This document shows, piece after piece, positions 14,313-26,498 of a DNA stretch of 64,000 nt; the stretch's first letter is position 1, and each line of letters starts with the position of its first letter. Under the pieces are notes generated by a model, which saw only the letters and a list, made by a program, of their open reading frames with translations, was not told the DNA's origin and did not search any database. The stretch lies in assembly GCA_014905825.1 (NCBI GenBank), contig JACGCN010000002.1:434001-498000 (forward strand), in the 5' to 3' direction. Source of the stretch: Lyophyllum atratum (Eukaryota; Basidiomycota; Agaricomycetes; Agaricales; Lyophyllaceae). A program made the translations under genes and the position numbers.

Positions 14313-14900
14313 TTATTCATTAAAGCCATGTATCATACCGAGTGATGGGGTGAAACTGCTCCAAGTAGTCAGCTTCAAAACTCTCAACAGATTTCCAGTA
14401 GGTTCCTTGTAATTCCGATTCCAAGCGGTTGGCTCATCATCAGTAATGCCGACGTGGACTGCCGTACCATTCCGCTTAAGCTTAACACAGAGGATGAACT
14501 GAGTGTAGGAAGCGCTCTGTTAGTTCCAGGGAAAGTTCGAACAGAAGTGTGAGCACTTACTCGCATGGCTCCTTCCCTCCCGGGCCCAAAATTGGGTCAC
14601 AAGCTCTTCCCTGGGCATATCTCGCATCGTCACAGACGGCGAGTCAGACAATTTCTGCAGCTGCTGTAAGCCCTTTTCCGAAACGCGCACGCCATCTTGT
14701 ACGACTATCGTCCAGGCGACGATATCCATTCTGTGGGGCTTCGGCGACAGGTCTTAGGGAGAACGTTGGAGGGAGCATTCACCGGCCAAATCTTTGTCCA
14801 GCAATCTTCAAAGTCGACGCACGGAAATTCGGGAGTTGCAATACTTCCTTGGCCAAATTAGTCTTTATGTTACATGTTACCCGATTGGCGCAAAGAGACA
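14313..14900 (-). pseudogene. Hypothetical gene, possibly inactivated by an in-frame stop
   Basis: Two coding-looking stretches lie on the minus strand. The upstream part (14729-14530) reads MDIVAWTIVVQDGVRVSEKG and then MRDMPREELVTQFWAREG. The downstream part (about 14520-14313) reads SYTQFILCVKLKRNGTAVHV, then GITDDEPTAWNRNYKEPTGN, ending HGFNE and TAA at 14313-14315. Both parts are in the same frame and separated by about 45 nt containing one TAA. The only standard intron between them (GTAAGT...AACAG) is 44 nt long and would break the frame. Before 14729 an acceptor (CCCCACAG) joins in frame to an upstream exon ending STLKIAGQRFG. The 5' end is unresolved. The composition looks like a real conserved fungal protein, but I recognise no domain. 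It may be a pseudogene or carry a sequence error. Confidence 0.4.
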
Positions 14901-16265
14901 ATCTAGAGGAGGGGTAGAGCTGAGCCACTCGACGATTGGGCCGGCGTGACTGCACAGTATGTTCATTCCTGATGAAGATAGGTTCACAGCGCCGGATAGA
15001 CATAGACACGGCGCACTTCCCGCGGTATTGACTTCCTGAAGCGAGACCTTGGCAAGACCTCTGAGTCTCGGCGAGCAATGTGGAGATCGAGCAGTCATAT
15101 TGCTGATCATCCTGCCAGCGCCTATTCAGCCTTCGAGAATAGGATCGACCTGTGACGTTGGAGAGGAGCAAAGGAAGACATCTGATTCTGTGTACAGGCT
15201 GAGGAAGACCTGGGTTCGTGTCACGCGCCTTGAACGCGACGCGCACACGTGGTCTTGAACAATGACAATGAATAACTTTTTCCTAGCACTTCAACTGGAC
15301 TCTAAAATCTAGAACCTATCCTACCGACCAGTATCTCCTAGACAGACACCATCCGCTGTTCCTCCTTTCTAACCTACCAATGCAACCAATCTACGAGGGC
15401 GTGCTTTTGGCGCCGTTGACGCGTCAATCTACGAGGGCCGTGTCCGCCGGATCGTTCGCCTTATTCAACCAGCTGACAGTATTGGGCTGAGGCAGTAGTG
15501 TGGACTCTATCAGAGGCGGCTCAAAGTTCGCAGGAACTGTGACCTACTGTGCCGTACTAAATCAAACGGATCTTGGAAGAAGTTGTACTCGATCTTCGGG
15601 TGCTCTAATCTCTGTCCCTTTCGACGAGACGATGTGGGAAGGTACTGGAGGCACCGTTATATCTTCGCGCGTCAATGCCAACTCGCGACTGAGCCTCCGG
15701 ACATCGGGCGAAGGTTGACGGAGTACATGACGAGGACAGAAGGACCTTCGGGGGGCGTGGCAACTGCGATGCTAGTGAAGCTTTGAAGTTCAAGCACCTT
15801 CACCCGACTTCTTGAATCCTTTGTCCTTGTAAACGCGCCTTTCTTGCCTGACACGCACTACGGAGGATTGAGGGAACTCTGCCGTAAGAAGATGGCCAGC
15901 CATCCATAATGGTTTATCACTGCATCGATGCTCGAGTCCCCTGTCCATTGATGCAACTTCATGGTGGTTCTGTGGTAAGTTACCGGTGCTTTAAGTCGAC
16001 TCAAGCCAAGAAGATGTGATATTTGGGGTGGTCGACATCACCGAGCCGGACCGACAGCTCGTTACACGTTGGTTGAAGTATCCAGCGCCAATCTGTACCC
16101 TGCATTCAAACACGAGGGCTCTATACTGCTGAAATCCAGCAAGGTTTGAGGCCTGTTGATCACGCTATCTCGCATGTTGAAAAAATTGCAGTATCAAAAT
16201 CGAAATTGTACTATTTGGCCCTGCGGCGGACAGTACAGTACTTGAGGATAATACCAGGAGGAGCT
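14901..16265. other. Intergenic, no gene recognised
   Basis: About 1.36 kb. A minus-strand open frame up to 15246 may include the missing first exon(s) of the preceding relic, but I see no start context or motif. Nothing else supported. Confidence 0.4.
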
Positions 16266-16947
16266 TTATGTCCAAACTATCATGGTAGCTGCCAAGAGGG
16301 CTACGAAAGCAAACGCTTCTGCATTTACGATGCTAGAGCGGACAGCGTTGTTCTTCGAATCATTCACTCCATTTTTCGGATCCTCGGTGTTGTTCTTCGG
16401 ATCCTTCACTTCGATCGTGGATCCATTGATTGGCGTTCCAGCAGTTTTGCAAGTGCTGACAAGTTCTGAAGCGCGCTGTGCTCAGTTTGCAATACAAAGA
16501 AATTCCAGCGAATAAATACACACGATCGATAATGCTTTGAGCAGTGATGCGGTTGATGGTAGAATTTGAGATCGCGACGCTACAGTCTAAGCATTCGCCG
16601 AGAGAGCTCATAATAGAATCTTTGCAGATACATTCAGTCGTAGTGCAGTCCTGAAATTTATGGCATTCAGAGACTCTGAGCGGATTAGAGGGGAGGATAC
16701 TATCACGTACGTCAAAGGCATCGTCGACAAAATCACAGCCGGCTTTACATTGCACAGGTATGATATCATCGTCGAAGGGCATAATATCGCGCGTCAGGAG
16801 ACCGCCCAAGGCATGAGGTCTGGGGCTGGCGAAGGCTGGATGACAAGATGAATACAGATATGAAATAGAGACTACAGGTTTCTCACCATGGAGAGAATGG
16901 AAGAGGGCAATGAAGGAAACGCAAATGATATGGAGGGTCGCAACCAT
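16266..16947 (-). CDS. Small secreted cysteine-rich protein with GPI-anchor signal
   Basis: The start MVATLHIICVSFIALFHSLH is a typical signal peptide. A 51-nt intron (GTGAGA...CATCCAG) and two further short introns join in frame to VQCKAGCDFVDDAFD, HKFQDCTTTECICKDSIMSS, LGECLDCSVAISNSTINRIT and SELVSTCKTAGTPINGSTIE. A polar Asn/Lys/Glu linker follows. The C-terminus is a hydrophobic tail, AEAFAFVALLAATMIVWT, ending at TAA 16266-16268, as expected for GPI attachment near the NAVRSSIVN segment. The cysteine spacing (C-x3-C, C-x5-C-x5-C-x-C, C-x2-C, C) resembles many agaricomycete extracellular proteins of unknown role. There is no CFEM signature and no enzyme domain. Length is about 150 residues. 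Likely a cell-wall or surface protein; function unknown. Confidence 0.66.
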
Positions 16948-17252
16948 TGTTGTCAAGAGGGAGCAATAGGTCCATGGTGTCGAGTGGCATTCCTTTAAAT
17001 GCGATTCCGTGAAAGTAGCCATCAATATCATCACCACTAGAGAAATTAGTGAAGCCGTGTTCGTTTAAGCACACTGCCGAAGGAGTAGGAAGGTGCCAAG
17101 GTGCTGCTAATTTACGTCGTAGTCTCTTTCTTCCGTGTAGATTGTTGTCATCCCTGAAGGAACGAGGCGCAATTCGGGCCACCAATATGAAGGCAACGGG
17201 TCTTGACCCTCCACGAGCCAACCACGAGCGACGTCCGAAGCTCTCTACGATA

Positions 17253-17795
17253 TCATGTCCGGCCATGCAGCGTGCACTGTGATATTCGTGGTGGAACACC
17301 CTCTAAGTAGTGAATAGTTTGCTTCAAGTTAGCGATGGAAGGTTGGAGAAAGGCGTCGTTGCTGCTGGTACACTGCCAAGACCTTTCCAGCCGTGTTGTC
17401 TTCCTGTGCACCAATGGAGTCACAAGCGCTCTAACTCGACCATCAACTAAGAGGCTAACACAACGCTGAAGACGGAGAAAACGGTTGAGCTCTTTGCAGG
17501 CAAGAAGAAAAACGGAAGAAACGCAACTTGCAACATTGGTGGGTTTGCCAAAGGGCCCAAGCACGCCATCCGAGTGTCCTTGTTCAATGTTCAGACTGGC
17601 CCCACTCGTCAGAGTGGGGGCAGAAGAGTCAAAATCGGTGCTATAATAGGACATTCTACATAGGACAATAATTTTCGAGCTATGCCAGTGATCGTTGGGT
17701 TTATCAGTACAGGTCTGGTATATAGGCCCCACTCGGAACATTGAGAGCAAGAACGAGGACAAGAAAGTATACATGAACAAATTTTGCGCGGTCAT
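17253..17795 (-). CDS. Uncharacterised open frame with hydrophobic start, doubtful
   Basis: An uninterrupted 180-codon frame begins MTAQNLFMYTFLSSFLLSMF, which resembles a signal peptide, and contains several cysteines (SCVSSVFLLACKELNRF, RCVSLLV). Its ATG overlaps the TGA of the Spt5-like gene by ATGA, so it would need a promoter inside that gene's last exon. It may be one half of a paralog of the downstream cysteine-rich protein with the wrong frame shown, or simply chance. I recognise no family. Confidence 0.22.
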   Translation of the reverse strand: MTAQNLFMYTFLSSFLLSMFRVGPIYQTCTDKPNDHWHSSKIIVLCRMSYYSTDFDSSAPTLTSGASLNIEQGHSDGVLGPFGKPTNVASCVSSVFLLACKELNRFLRLQRCVSLLVDGRVRALVTPLVHRKTTRLERSWQCTSSNDAFLQPSIANLKQTIHYLEGVPPRISQCTLHGRT

Positions 17796-20700
17796 TGGAC
17801 AACTACTGCGAGCGATTTTGTAGCCAAGAATTGCTTGCTGTCCTCTTCGATGCGGCCTTTTTTGTTGCGACGACCCACTCTGGTATTCTCCGCGTCAGAT
17901 TTGACGACAACCCACTTCTCGCCAATCGGAGGGCCCTCCAGAGAAACAACCACTTGACCCTGCATCGAAGGCCGAAGAGGCCGTACATACTTTTCGGGCA
18001 CCAGAAGCGTTTTCCGCCGCCCCGCGATGATTTTTGCCATTGAGCCTTCCGTTCCATTCCACAATCCAGGCTGATCTTCATAGTCCCCGCCCTTCCAGCC
18101 TGGGTCTCGCAAATCGGCCTTGGTGCCGCCAATCCGTACTCTCACTTGTATACCTGCGCAACTGGGCGATTCCATCCAAGGATTATGAGCTGCCGAAGTA
18201 ATATCAGCTTTGCGATGGAGAGATTGTAGATAAGACCATACGAAATGCTGAAGTAGCATTCGGAGTGCGGGACGACGGATTCCAAGGGGGGCTGAACGAC
18301 ACGCTAGAGCCAGCCGGCAGCGGCGTCGAAGGTACCAACAGTGACCTTGATTCAGGTATTTCAAAAGTTGTCATTATCGTTTCAGGTATCTCCGTCCAGG
18401 ATGAGGTCGAGGTAGACGCAGCTAAATTCATGGTGTCTGATGGTTTCATGTTCAAGGGGACCATGTTAGGATCGTTCCTGAGGAAAGATCAGTTCAGCTA
18501 AGTGTCTAAGAGATAGAACATACCAGAGTGCAAGACTAGATAGATGTATATGCTCTTTTTGCATGGTCGCCCGTATTTCGACTACTACATAGTCCTTGTC
18601 CTCGGTAGACTTGATGATGCCTTTGTAACCCCTGAATCTCCCGTCCTTAATGACTTTGACGTGATTCCCAATGAAACGGTAGTTGGGATCCCTGCCAAAG
18701 CGAGTCCTTGTAGTTCGCGGGAGTGGAGGGCGCGAGGCCGTGGCGGGAGGCGTGTCCAAAAGGTTGACAAAAGCTATATCAACTTCGACCTAATCAACGT
18801 GAGGGGTTGCATTGCGCACATGATGTGCGAAACCTACTGCCGTCCCTTGCTTGTCATTATCGAGCACTAGCGTGTGCTGTGTAACGGACAAGACTCGCCC
18901 CTTAGCACCGCGATGTGGTCCCCCAACGACGGCAACGTCGTCGCCAACCCGCGGTCGCAAATCCACTGCAATAAATGGCGCCTCGAAAAATTTGACGCAA
19001 TCTGAGCGGACTACCACCTTAATCGGCGTGAGGAACTTTGTATCACTGAACAGGCCGAAAATAAGACGTACCTCCTTCAAAGCCTCATGATCGTATACTA
19101 CAAGGCTATCCTCGACGGTAGATACAACCCATCCTTGAACACCAGCATGCGGCCCGTCAACGATGAGAACTTCGTCACCGACCTCGACATGCTTCCGTAA
19201 ATCGTCGACTGGCACGGTCTCTGTCACATAGCCTATGCGTATGATGGCCTCGTCGTTTATGATCTGTTCAATTACGCCAATTACGCCTCTCGATTGTCCT
19301 CCCACTAATTTGACTGGGTCGCCAAGTTTGAGTCGTCGCGCGGCCAACATTTGAATACTCCTTAGAAATACCTCGCTCGGAATCAGGGATAATTTCTGGA
19401 ACAGAATGATGTCGTGGGATGTGGGGATGGCTTCTGACGGAAGGTAATCGCTCGTCGTGAGGAGTAGAAATCCCCAGTCATAGGACTTTCCTCCGAATTG
19501 GAATTGTTGATGTTGGCCAACCACCGACTTTTGGCCCCATACATCTCTGACTTTCTTCTCGTCGAACATGGCTCGGTCAGGCCGGCTACCACGGTTGTGT
19601 TTTCCAGGTTGAAAATTGATACGCGGTACTACGCAAACCACAACTGCGTAGGGATCGTCCGGAGCAGGTCCCTTTACGTAGGCCAAATCACCTTGGTATG
19701 GACGTTTGGTTAAGCGGACCCAGGACTGAGGGCGCGGAATAAATGGGATTGGTTCTTTGAGACATGCCGGGCTATCATCCGGTTCGACGACATGAATCCG
19801 TTGCGGGAAGAGATTCGACACCGCCTGACATACTTCCCGGACGTCGTTGATTCCAGCAGCTTCGACAACGACCCAGCCTGGTCGAGAAGCTCTGCCAACG
19901 ACGGAGTATACAGCCCAGCTACGTGGTTTGGCGCGAAGGATCTTCTCAAATAAAACGAAAGTCACGGTTTCCTCGCGGCCAGGCTGAAGACGTATCAGTA
20001 GCTGTCATCGGGAGCAATGAAGACTATACCGTGACGGCTACCCGCCACAACCGCGGTTGTTCGGTGAACGGGAGTTGATCCTGCGTGTGAGTAAAGTTTT
20101 GCGCATCGACTTCACGTCCTCGTTCACGCGCACGGGCCAGTAGCGAGTCCCAGTCGTCTTGCCCGTGAGCCCGGGTGTGTTCGAGGGACAGGAGACGGTG
20201 AGAGGTGGTCCGATCAGCAGGCATAGGTTGGTCGTCCTCCAGAAATTCACCTGAGAGGAAAGTGCAGTGATAGATTGAAGCAGACGAACTCATGTGATTG
20301 AACTCACCCATTTCATCTTCACCGTCGTCATCATCATCGTCCTCGTTCTCCTCGTCGACTTCGGTCTCAAGGTCTATAAACCGTCGCACATCCTGGTCCT
20401 GTGTTACATACTGGGTGTCGACATCACAGGTTAGTCCTCACCATATATCCACTCTCAGTTGACTTACAGGTGTCATACGACCTTCGGCAGCAGGTGCGTC
20501 CATATGTCCATCGTCATCTCTGTGAATAGAATTGGGGTCAGCGTGGGCCATAACATCCTTGGATTCCAAGCCTGCGAGATTGGGTTCCTGAGGTGATGTA
20601 GCGATCATTAATCTGCCAATTTGCATATCGTTTAAAACATAATAGACGGTACATCTTCGATTTTCTTCACAACACGGGGAACTTCATGATCAGGACGCGG

Positions 20701-21167
20701 CTCAGCTTTGAACTTGCCGAAAGCAAGACCATTACTGGAAGATCCCTCCTATAAGCTTAGTATAAGACGTTTATTTGAACATAAAAAAGGCGGTGAACTT
20801 ACCATATTCGTGTCTATGTCCATGGCTTGTTCGGGGTCGTCCCTGTTGTTTTCCTCCGTGACGGCTTCATTAGAACTCCGAGGAGGAGGAGTCGATGTAT
20901 CAATGTGATCCAAGTAAACGTATGTATGGAGACCTGTACGGATGATTTTCTAATGAAATAGGCTTGATAAATGATTCGCTGCAGGATGATAATTAATGGG
21001 ACGTGCCGTTTCCCAATCCTGGCGAGCATCAGATAGGAGTGGTACTAAATCAGGCACAAAACTCATTCAGGTGCAAAGACATCGTTATCAGGTTGAGAAA
21101 CATTACCGGTAGATGCTTCATGGTCATTTGACGCGTTGCCGCGACCGTTAACCTGATGACGCTCCAT
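17792..21167 (-). CDS. Chimeric Spt5-like transcription elongation protein with acidic N-terminal module
   Basis: The N-terminus (MERHQVNGRGNASNDHEAS, then YLDHIDTSTPPPRSSNEA, FGKFKAEPRPDHEVPRVVKK, PAAEGRMTP) is a module shared with the DUF6697-like gene at 52.8 kb. A 57-nt intron (GTAAGTCAACT...GACACCCAG) then joins in frame to YVTQDQDVRRFIDLETEVDE, the acidic start seen in Spt5. An NGN-like domain follows (PGREETVTFVLFEKI, RASRPGWVVVEAAG). At least four KOW motifs come next: LKLGDPVKLVGGQSRGVIGV, VEVGDEVLIVDGPHAGVQGW, PRVGDDVAVVGGPHRGAKGR and IGNHVKVIKDGRFRGYKGII. The end is KSLAVVVQ. Spt5 pairs with Spt4 on RNA polymerase II. This protein lacks the CTR heptads of true Spt5, so it is a divergent paralog of unknown role. 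Exon joins in the first kilobase are approximate. Confidence 0.78.
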
Positions 21168-21395
21168 TTACGAAGATCCCGTCGCGATGTGCTCCGATTT
21201 TCAGGATGATAAGCTTAGCAGAAGATCAAAGCAAAATAAAGATTTCAAGGTGTTCTAGGTCGGTGATGTATACTAGTAGAGTCAAAGGCTTAAACTTCTA
21301 GTGGTGGCAGGTACGCGATATTTGGTATTGGTTGGCATCACCCACGCGATCGGGCCGTTGGCCACCCTCGGGCCTCGGCAAATCAGCTCTCATTC
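20440..21395 (-). repeat. Copy A of inverted segmental duplication (promoter plus 5' exons)
   Basis: Read on the minus strand, this segment matches 52541-53515 on the plus strand across promoter, exons and introns. Shared blocks include GCAGGTACGCGATATTT and CACCCACGCGATCGGGCC upstream of the start, CTTCTGCTAAGCTTATC, AAATGGAGCGTCA at the start codon, and GGTCGTATGACACCTGTAAG at the last shared exon/intron junction. Introns are still alignable. The two copies lie about 31 kb apart in opposite orientation. Confidence 0.85.
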
Positions 21396-22497
21396 CAAAA
21401 ATACAAGAAATCCAAGAGGGGGGCAGAAAAGAAAGCGTGACACGAAGCTCCAACTTCGAGAGGATCCCGAAAGCCGGGAGCCTGGTACGTTTAGCGAACC
21501 GAGGGTCCAGTTCGGAGGTCATTTGCAAACACTTTATATAGTCAATGCCTAGCTCGGCCAGTCTCTATAACATACTTTAAGAACATGTGAAGACAGCCCT
21601 CGACTGGACGTCGGTTCAGGGGAGTTGACTCTGCGACGGGTATAGCCAAGGTAATATTGAGGTAATATCACTACTTATCACTTGTCGGGTCCGTCCTTCG
21701 GACCCACCGCTGCAGCATGTCGGTAGGAGGCTCGCAGCATTCGGTCATTCCCAAAGTTTTTCCGTATAGGCGGACGATTTTGAACAGGATAGAACAAAGT
21801 AGGATAGTGAAGAATGGATTTTTGACGAGCGACGCCAGTGAGCGAGGCCGACAGGGAGTTTAGAGTCGCCCCAGGCCCGGCCCAGCACCAAAGAACGGCA
21901 TAACGCCATTAAGTTCGTCAGATGCATCTTCTTTCGGTTGGAAGCGCAGTACAGATGGAGATTCAATAGAGATACAGCAGCACATACAAACACACCGAGA
22001 GGACATAAAAGGTGAGGCCGAGACAAGCAGTAGAAAGACAGTGAGTGTAGAATACGTGAATATATGAAAGGAAGGATGTCGACGAAAAAGAACCATAATG
22101 CCCCATATATGATAAAGACCTTACTACCAGGGGAAGAATTGACGAAGACTACGAGACGTTGTGGCGACCTGCAGAACGATGAGATAGATCACCCAGGACA
22201 CGGCGGACAATCCCGTGGTAAGAGCATGGGTAACCCATAGTGGTCATGGAGTCGGCTCTTCGCTGCCGTTAAAGCGAGAACGGATTGCGGAATAGTCCTC
22301 ATCACCGTTGCCGTCACCTTCACCGATGACAGTGAGCTGCTGCAGAGCTGGCGATGCTGCTTCCGAAACGTGTACGATAGATGTAACACCAGCCAGCGAT
22401 GCTTGTGCCACTAAAGGTGTACGCCGCCCACCTTGTGCGAGATCTGAAGAATGAAGAGCGCGTATCAGCTGTGTCCATCAAACCAGGCAGCAATAGA
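21396..22497. other. Intergenic between Spt5-like gene promoter and SSK1 3' end
   Basis: About 1.1 kb holding the upstream part of the Spt5-like promoter and the SSK1 3' UTR. Open frames on the minus strand at 21745-22096 are not supported by motifs or splice joins. Confidence 0.45.
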
Positions 22498-25400
22498 TTA
22501 CGAACCCTTTGCGAGTTCATTGAGGGTTCGCGCAGAAGGGGCCGGCGATGCCGTGCTTCGGCTGGGCGAGGGTGTACTACGACCCTTTGGCACATGCAAA
22601 CGTTCCGCAACATTGCGGGCTTGAGCAGCCTGTTCAGTGGCCATGGTCATCCTTTCCGGTCTGAGGTCAGCCCACATCTGCAGGGCCTTAATCGAACCCC
22701 ATTCTATAATCTTGCTGTTCAACCACAGTAGGGAGACCGGTTTCGTCAGGAAATCGTTGCAGCCAGCAGCGAGAGCTGCCACACGATCGCTCTGCAGCGA
22801 TGATGCGGTTAGAGCGACGATGATCACGGAAGAGCGATAGGGCGAAGAGGCTGATCTTGTCTCTATTGACGTGTCCGACGGTGTGCGCATGGGCGACTGG
22901 TTGTCCTCGAATGATGGTGTACCTGGGGGATACCCAGCCACAGCATTCACTTGTTCTAAACGTCGAATCTCCTTGGTGGCTTGAATCCCGTCCATGACTG
23001 GCATCTGAATATCCATCTACAAACGCCATTAGCATCGCATGTCGACATAATACCGTACAAGATACTCACAAGAATCAGATGGAAACCCCCCGTCCGCCAC
23101 TTCTGGACAGCTTCCTGCCCATTATTAGCCAAATCGTACTTGATCTTCTTCTTTTCATAAAAGTAGAGAGGATAGTCTGATTGATAGGATTATCTGAAAC
23201 ACCCGCAAAAACACATTAATACCACACCCTAATCAAACCAAGAACACGAAAAAAAACTGACCGTCCACTATAAGCACACTAATCGGTGGGACAATATTCC
23301 CATCAGCCGCTGCCCTCACTTTCTTCGAAGCAGCAGCCAATGTCGTCGGCGCCGAAGCAGCACCCGACTCCTGCGTCGCGCGGCGTGGAGCTGCCTTCCG
23401 CGTTATAGGATGACTTTCCCCAATCGGGGACGCAGGAGGTGTTGCTTTCTTTGGCGTATCGACCGGAGGCGGCCTGCGAGGGGTAGTGGGAGAACCAGTA
23501 GGGGTGGCGCTGTCTTCACGAGGCGACGACGGCTTCCGCGCAGCTGCTCTAGCACTTGGTGATGCGGCATTCCAGGCCTCAACCGAGGGCTGTGGGGAGG
23601 TGGTGGCCACTGCGTGCAGTGAGGAAAAGGATATTGGACTGGTGGGTTCGTTGCTTATCGAGAGGCGCGAACCTCGTCGTTTCTGCTCGGGGAGCTGGAG
23701 TTGACCTTTGTCTCTCTCCATAGATTGCGCGGAGGGATTTCGTGGTGCTTTGCCTCGCGGGTGGAAGAAGATACCTGCCGGCTGGCCATCAGGACTTTGA
23801 ATCACTAGGCCGGACGACGGCGAGGCGCCTAGCTTCGCAGCTGCTTCTGAGAAGTATTCCACGTTTTCGGTCATGGAGAGCGGGGAGGGTGGGGCAGGAT
23901 GTGTGCCGAAGTCTCCATGGTCTTTGGTAGACTTGATCGAACGGTCTGAATTACTTCTAGAGCCAGATGGCCGCATTGTCTTTGGAGATGACCTAGCGCT
24001 GCCTGCATCAGAACCGTGGTAGTTGTGGAAGAATTGGCCATTAGTGAGGCTGGGGCTAGTGGGTGAGGTGGCGATGGGGCTAAAAAAAGGATCGACGATT
24101 GGTTTCGTCACAGCCGTGTGTAGTGCTGTTAGGAAACGACGCGGCCCAGCAGGTTTCGGGATGATCATGACTTCCGGTAAAGTAGCAGTCGATCCGGAAT
24201 GGGAAGCCATTATCGACTGAACTATATCCTTGATGACTTTATAATTAGCAAGGCTGGTGAAGTGGACGACGACAACGGGAACGGTCGGGGGTGATATCCC
24301 CATAGCACGAGCGACATGGGCAGATGACCTTGGTCTATGGTGGGCGGCTAGTGATGGCCGTTTGCGGAGGTTGAGATTAAGTTGATAAGGCTTCTCGCGC
24401 AGATCATGCAAGCGCTCTTTCAGAACTTCGATATCATCATCGATGAAGATGAACGTAGGCGGATCCTTGAGCGCCGTTACTGTCGCCGCGTTTTCCGCTT
24501 TTGGAAGGTACGTAGGTGGAAGGCCAGGCGGAGGTGGCGAGCTGGGCGATGGGGGAATATCAGGTAAACCGTCGACCTCCCCTTCCGGTGAAACATGCGT
24601 GACATCCATACCCCATGCAGTCAGGTAGCTCGTGAGATGTTGGGCAAAAGAGCCTTTAGCGTTTGCATACAACGTCACTCGTTTCCCCTTCAGTCCTTCC
24701 GCAAATAGAATGAGCTGTTCTACAGATGGCTCGCCCGACATAGTATCCTCTTCTGGCGTGTGCACCATAGGCGTGTTCAGGACAGATATCGAGCCACGAT
24801 CGAGCGAAAGCGTAAAGTCGCAGGTCCGTCCATCTATGAAAAGTTTGGGCGGCGGTAGGTCAGTGATAAGGGTCGCCCCTATACGATGGAGAAGCCGTCG
24901 TAGTAGTAGGGTGGAAAAGGAGGGTCGGATACGAGGTGAGGTAGATCCATCTCCCTCAGGAGTAGAAGGGTCTGACGCCGTCCCATATTTGTGGGATATC
25001 CGTATCGTGCAAGATAAGGAGTCTCCTTCCAATTCGGGCGCATTGTCATCGCCCGCGGATGGCACTGGAGACCTAGTTTCCGGATTCAAAGGTCCTACGA
25101 GTAGCCCCAACTCGATAGAGTCACCGGGCTGGGTCGTTGTTAACACTTGTCGCACCACCTGCAAAAAAGTTGAAAGGGGTGCAAGAGGAAAGTATGGCCT
25201 TGCGACGTACGTGTGATAGGGCATACGATATCCCACCCTCGTCACCTCTGACACACACATGCCGTAAACCGATATCATCGCCATGATACAGCACCAAATC
25301 TACACCAGCCTGAGCTGCGGCTCCACTCAGTGAATCGCCCACGCTCTGCAGCATCTCCCCGATATCGAAGTCGGTTAGAATGACCGGTGTGCCTATTGGG

Positions 25401-26172
25401 GACTGATCCATGCTCCCAGGCTCCCCTGGAGACTGTGGGTCCTCCGAGCAGAGGCCATGCATGTTCGCGGAGATGTAATTAAGGTTTTCATCGAGGTGAG
25501 CATGGCCGACATGGACGATGTCGGCACGGACAGTGCGCATGCGGAGAATTGCTCCTTCGCGGGGTCTAGGAGCTGTGGCGGGGATATTTGAAGCATAGTT
25601 TGGATCATCATCTGCACCGAGTCTGCCAATTCAATAGATAGCTCTTGTAACCGGGATGGATCTGGGGTGATAGGCAACGAGGTCGATTCTTCCGGTGGTG
25701 TCATGTTGTTTGATCTGTGAGGATGCTTCAGGTAGCCTAGTTGTGAGGGCAGAGGCATGGATAGTGTTCGAGAAAACCGTGGTTGGATAGGTGATCGCGG
25801 GCTCGTCGGCATTTCAGGCGATACAGGGGTAGGCATTGTCTTCACGTCATCGGAGTGTTCAGGTAAATCCTTGTGTTCGTGTCCCGAATCGTTGTCTGAA
25901 CTTTCCGACTCGCCCTCTGAGAAACTCAGGTTGGACCGTTCTGATGCAGGTGGGGTCGACGATAACCGAGTGTCTGAGGGCCATGTAACGCTGAATTTGC
26001 TGGACAACGGCAGTTCCAAGACAACACCGTCCGGTGTGATACACTCCCCACCGTTTACGCCAGGAAGACGAACAGCAGGGAGCCTGGGCGTAGTCATGGC
26101 CACTACTGGGATAAGGTCACCGGGCTCTTGGTCTACAACCGGGTAAATTCCTGTCAGTTTTGTTATAGCCAT
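22498..26172 (-). CDS. SSK1: SSK1-type response regulator of the HOG osmostress pathway, two apparent frameshifts
   Basis: The N-terminal region has blocks typical of fungal Ssk1: LLDPAKEQFSACALSVPT, NLNYISANMHGL, FDIGEMLQSVGDSLSGAAAQ, AGVDLVLYHGDDIGLRHVCV and GGISYALSH. A long Ser/Pro-rich linker follows. The receiver domain reads PPISVLIVD, DNPINQTILSTFM, IKYDLANNGQEAVQKW, GGFHLIL and MDIQMPVMDGIQATKEIRRL, with the phospho-acceptor Asp in ILMDIQMP, then VALTASSL and NDFLTKPV. Ssk1 receives phosphate from Ypd1 and controls the Ssk2-type MAPKKK. The reading frame breaks twice without an intron, at the T-runs 25485-25488 and 23152-23155; at each, adding one A on the coding strand restores the conserved family sequence. 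This may be sequence error or real decay. Start is the ATG at 26172; stop at 22498. Confidence 0.88.
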
Positions 26173-26498
26173 GAGTGCGAGACGTTTACCTTGTCAGCAC
26201 AGCACGAATAAGCAGTAATTGAGGATAAGAGCACGAGAACCAAGGCAGGGATGCCTTGCTCAAGGCAAAGCTCCAAGTAAATGTTGGAAGTCACAGTGCC
26301 AGTCTTGCCGATGGGCTGCATTTCAAATACAGACAAACTAATGAAATCCTCGCCTCGCGCACGTTCGCTTCATTTCGACCAGGTGTATTTCATATTGGTA
26401 ACGGGGGTTCATCAAATTTACATTGAGGAAGACAGAATGACAAAAGATAGGTAGTTGGAACAAGCTTCAAGTCCAAATATGACCACAAAACCCAGGGC
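26173..26498. other. Short intergenic between SSK1 and ARS2
   Basis: 326 bp containing the SSK1 promoter and ARS2 3' UTR. No other feature seen. Confidence 0.55.
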
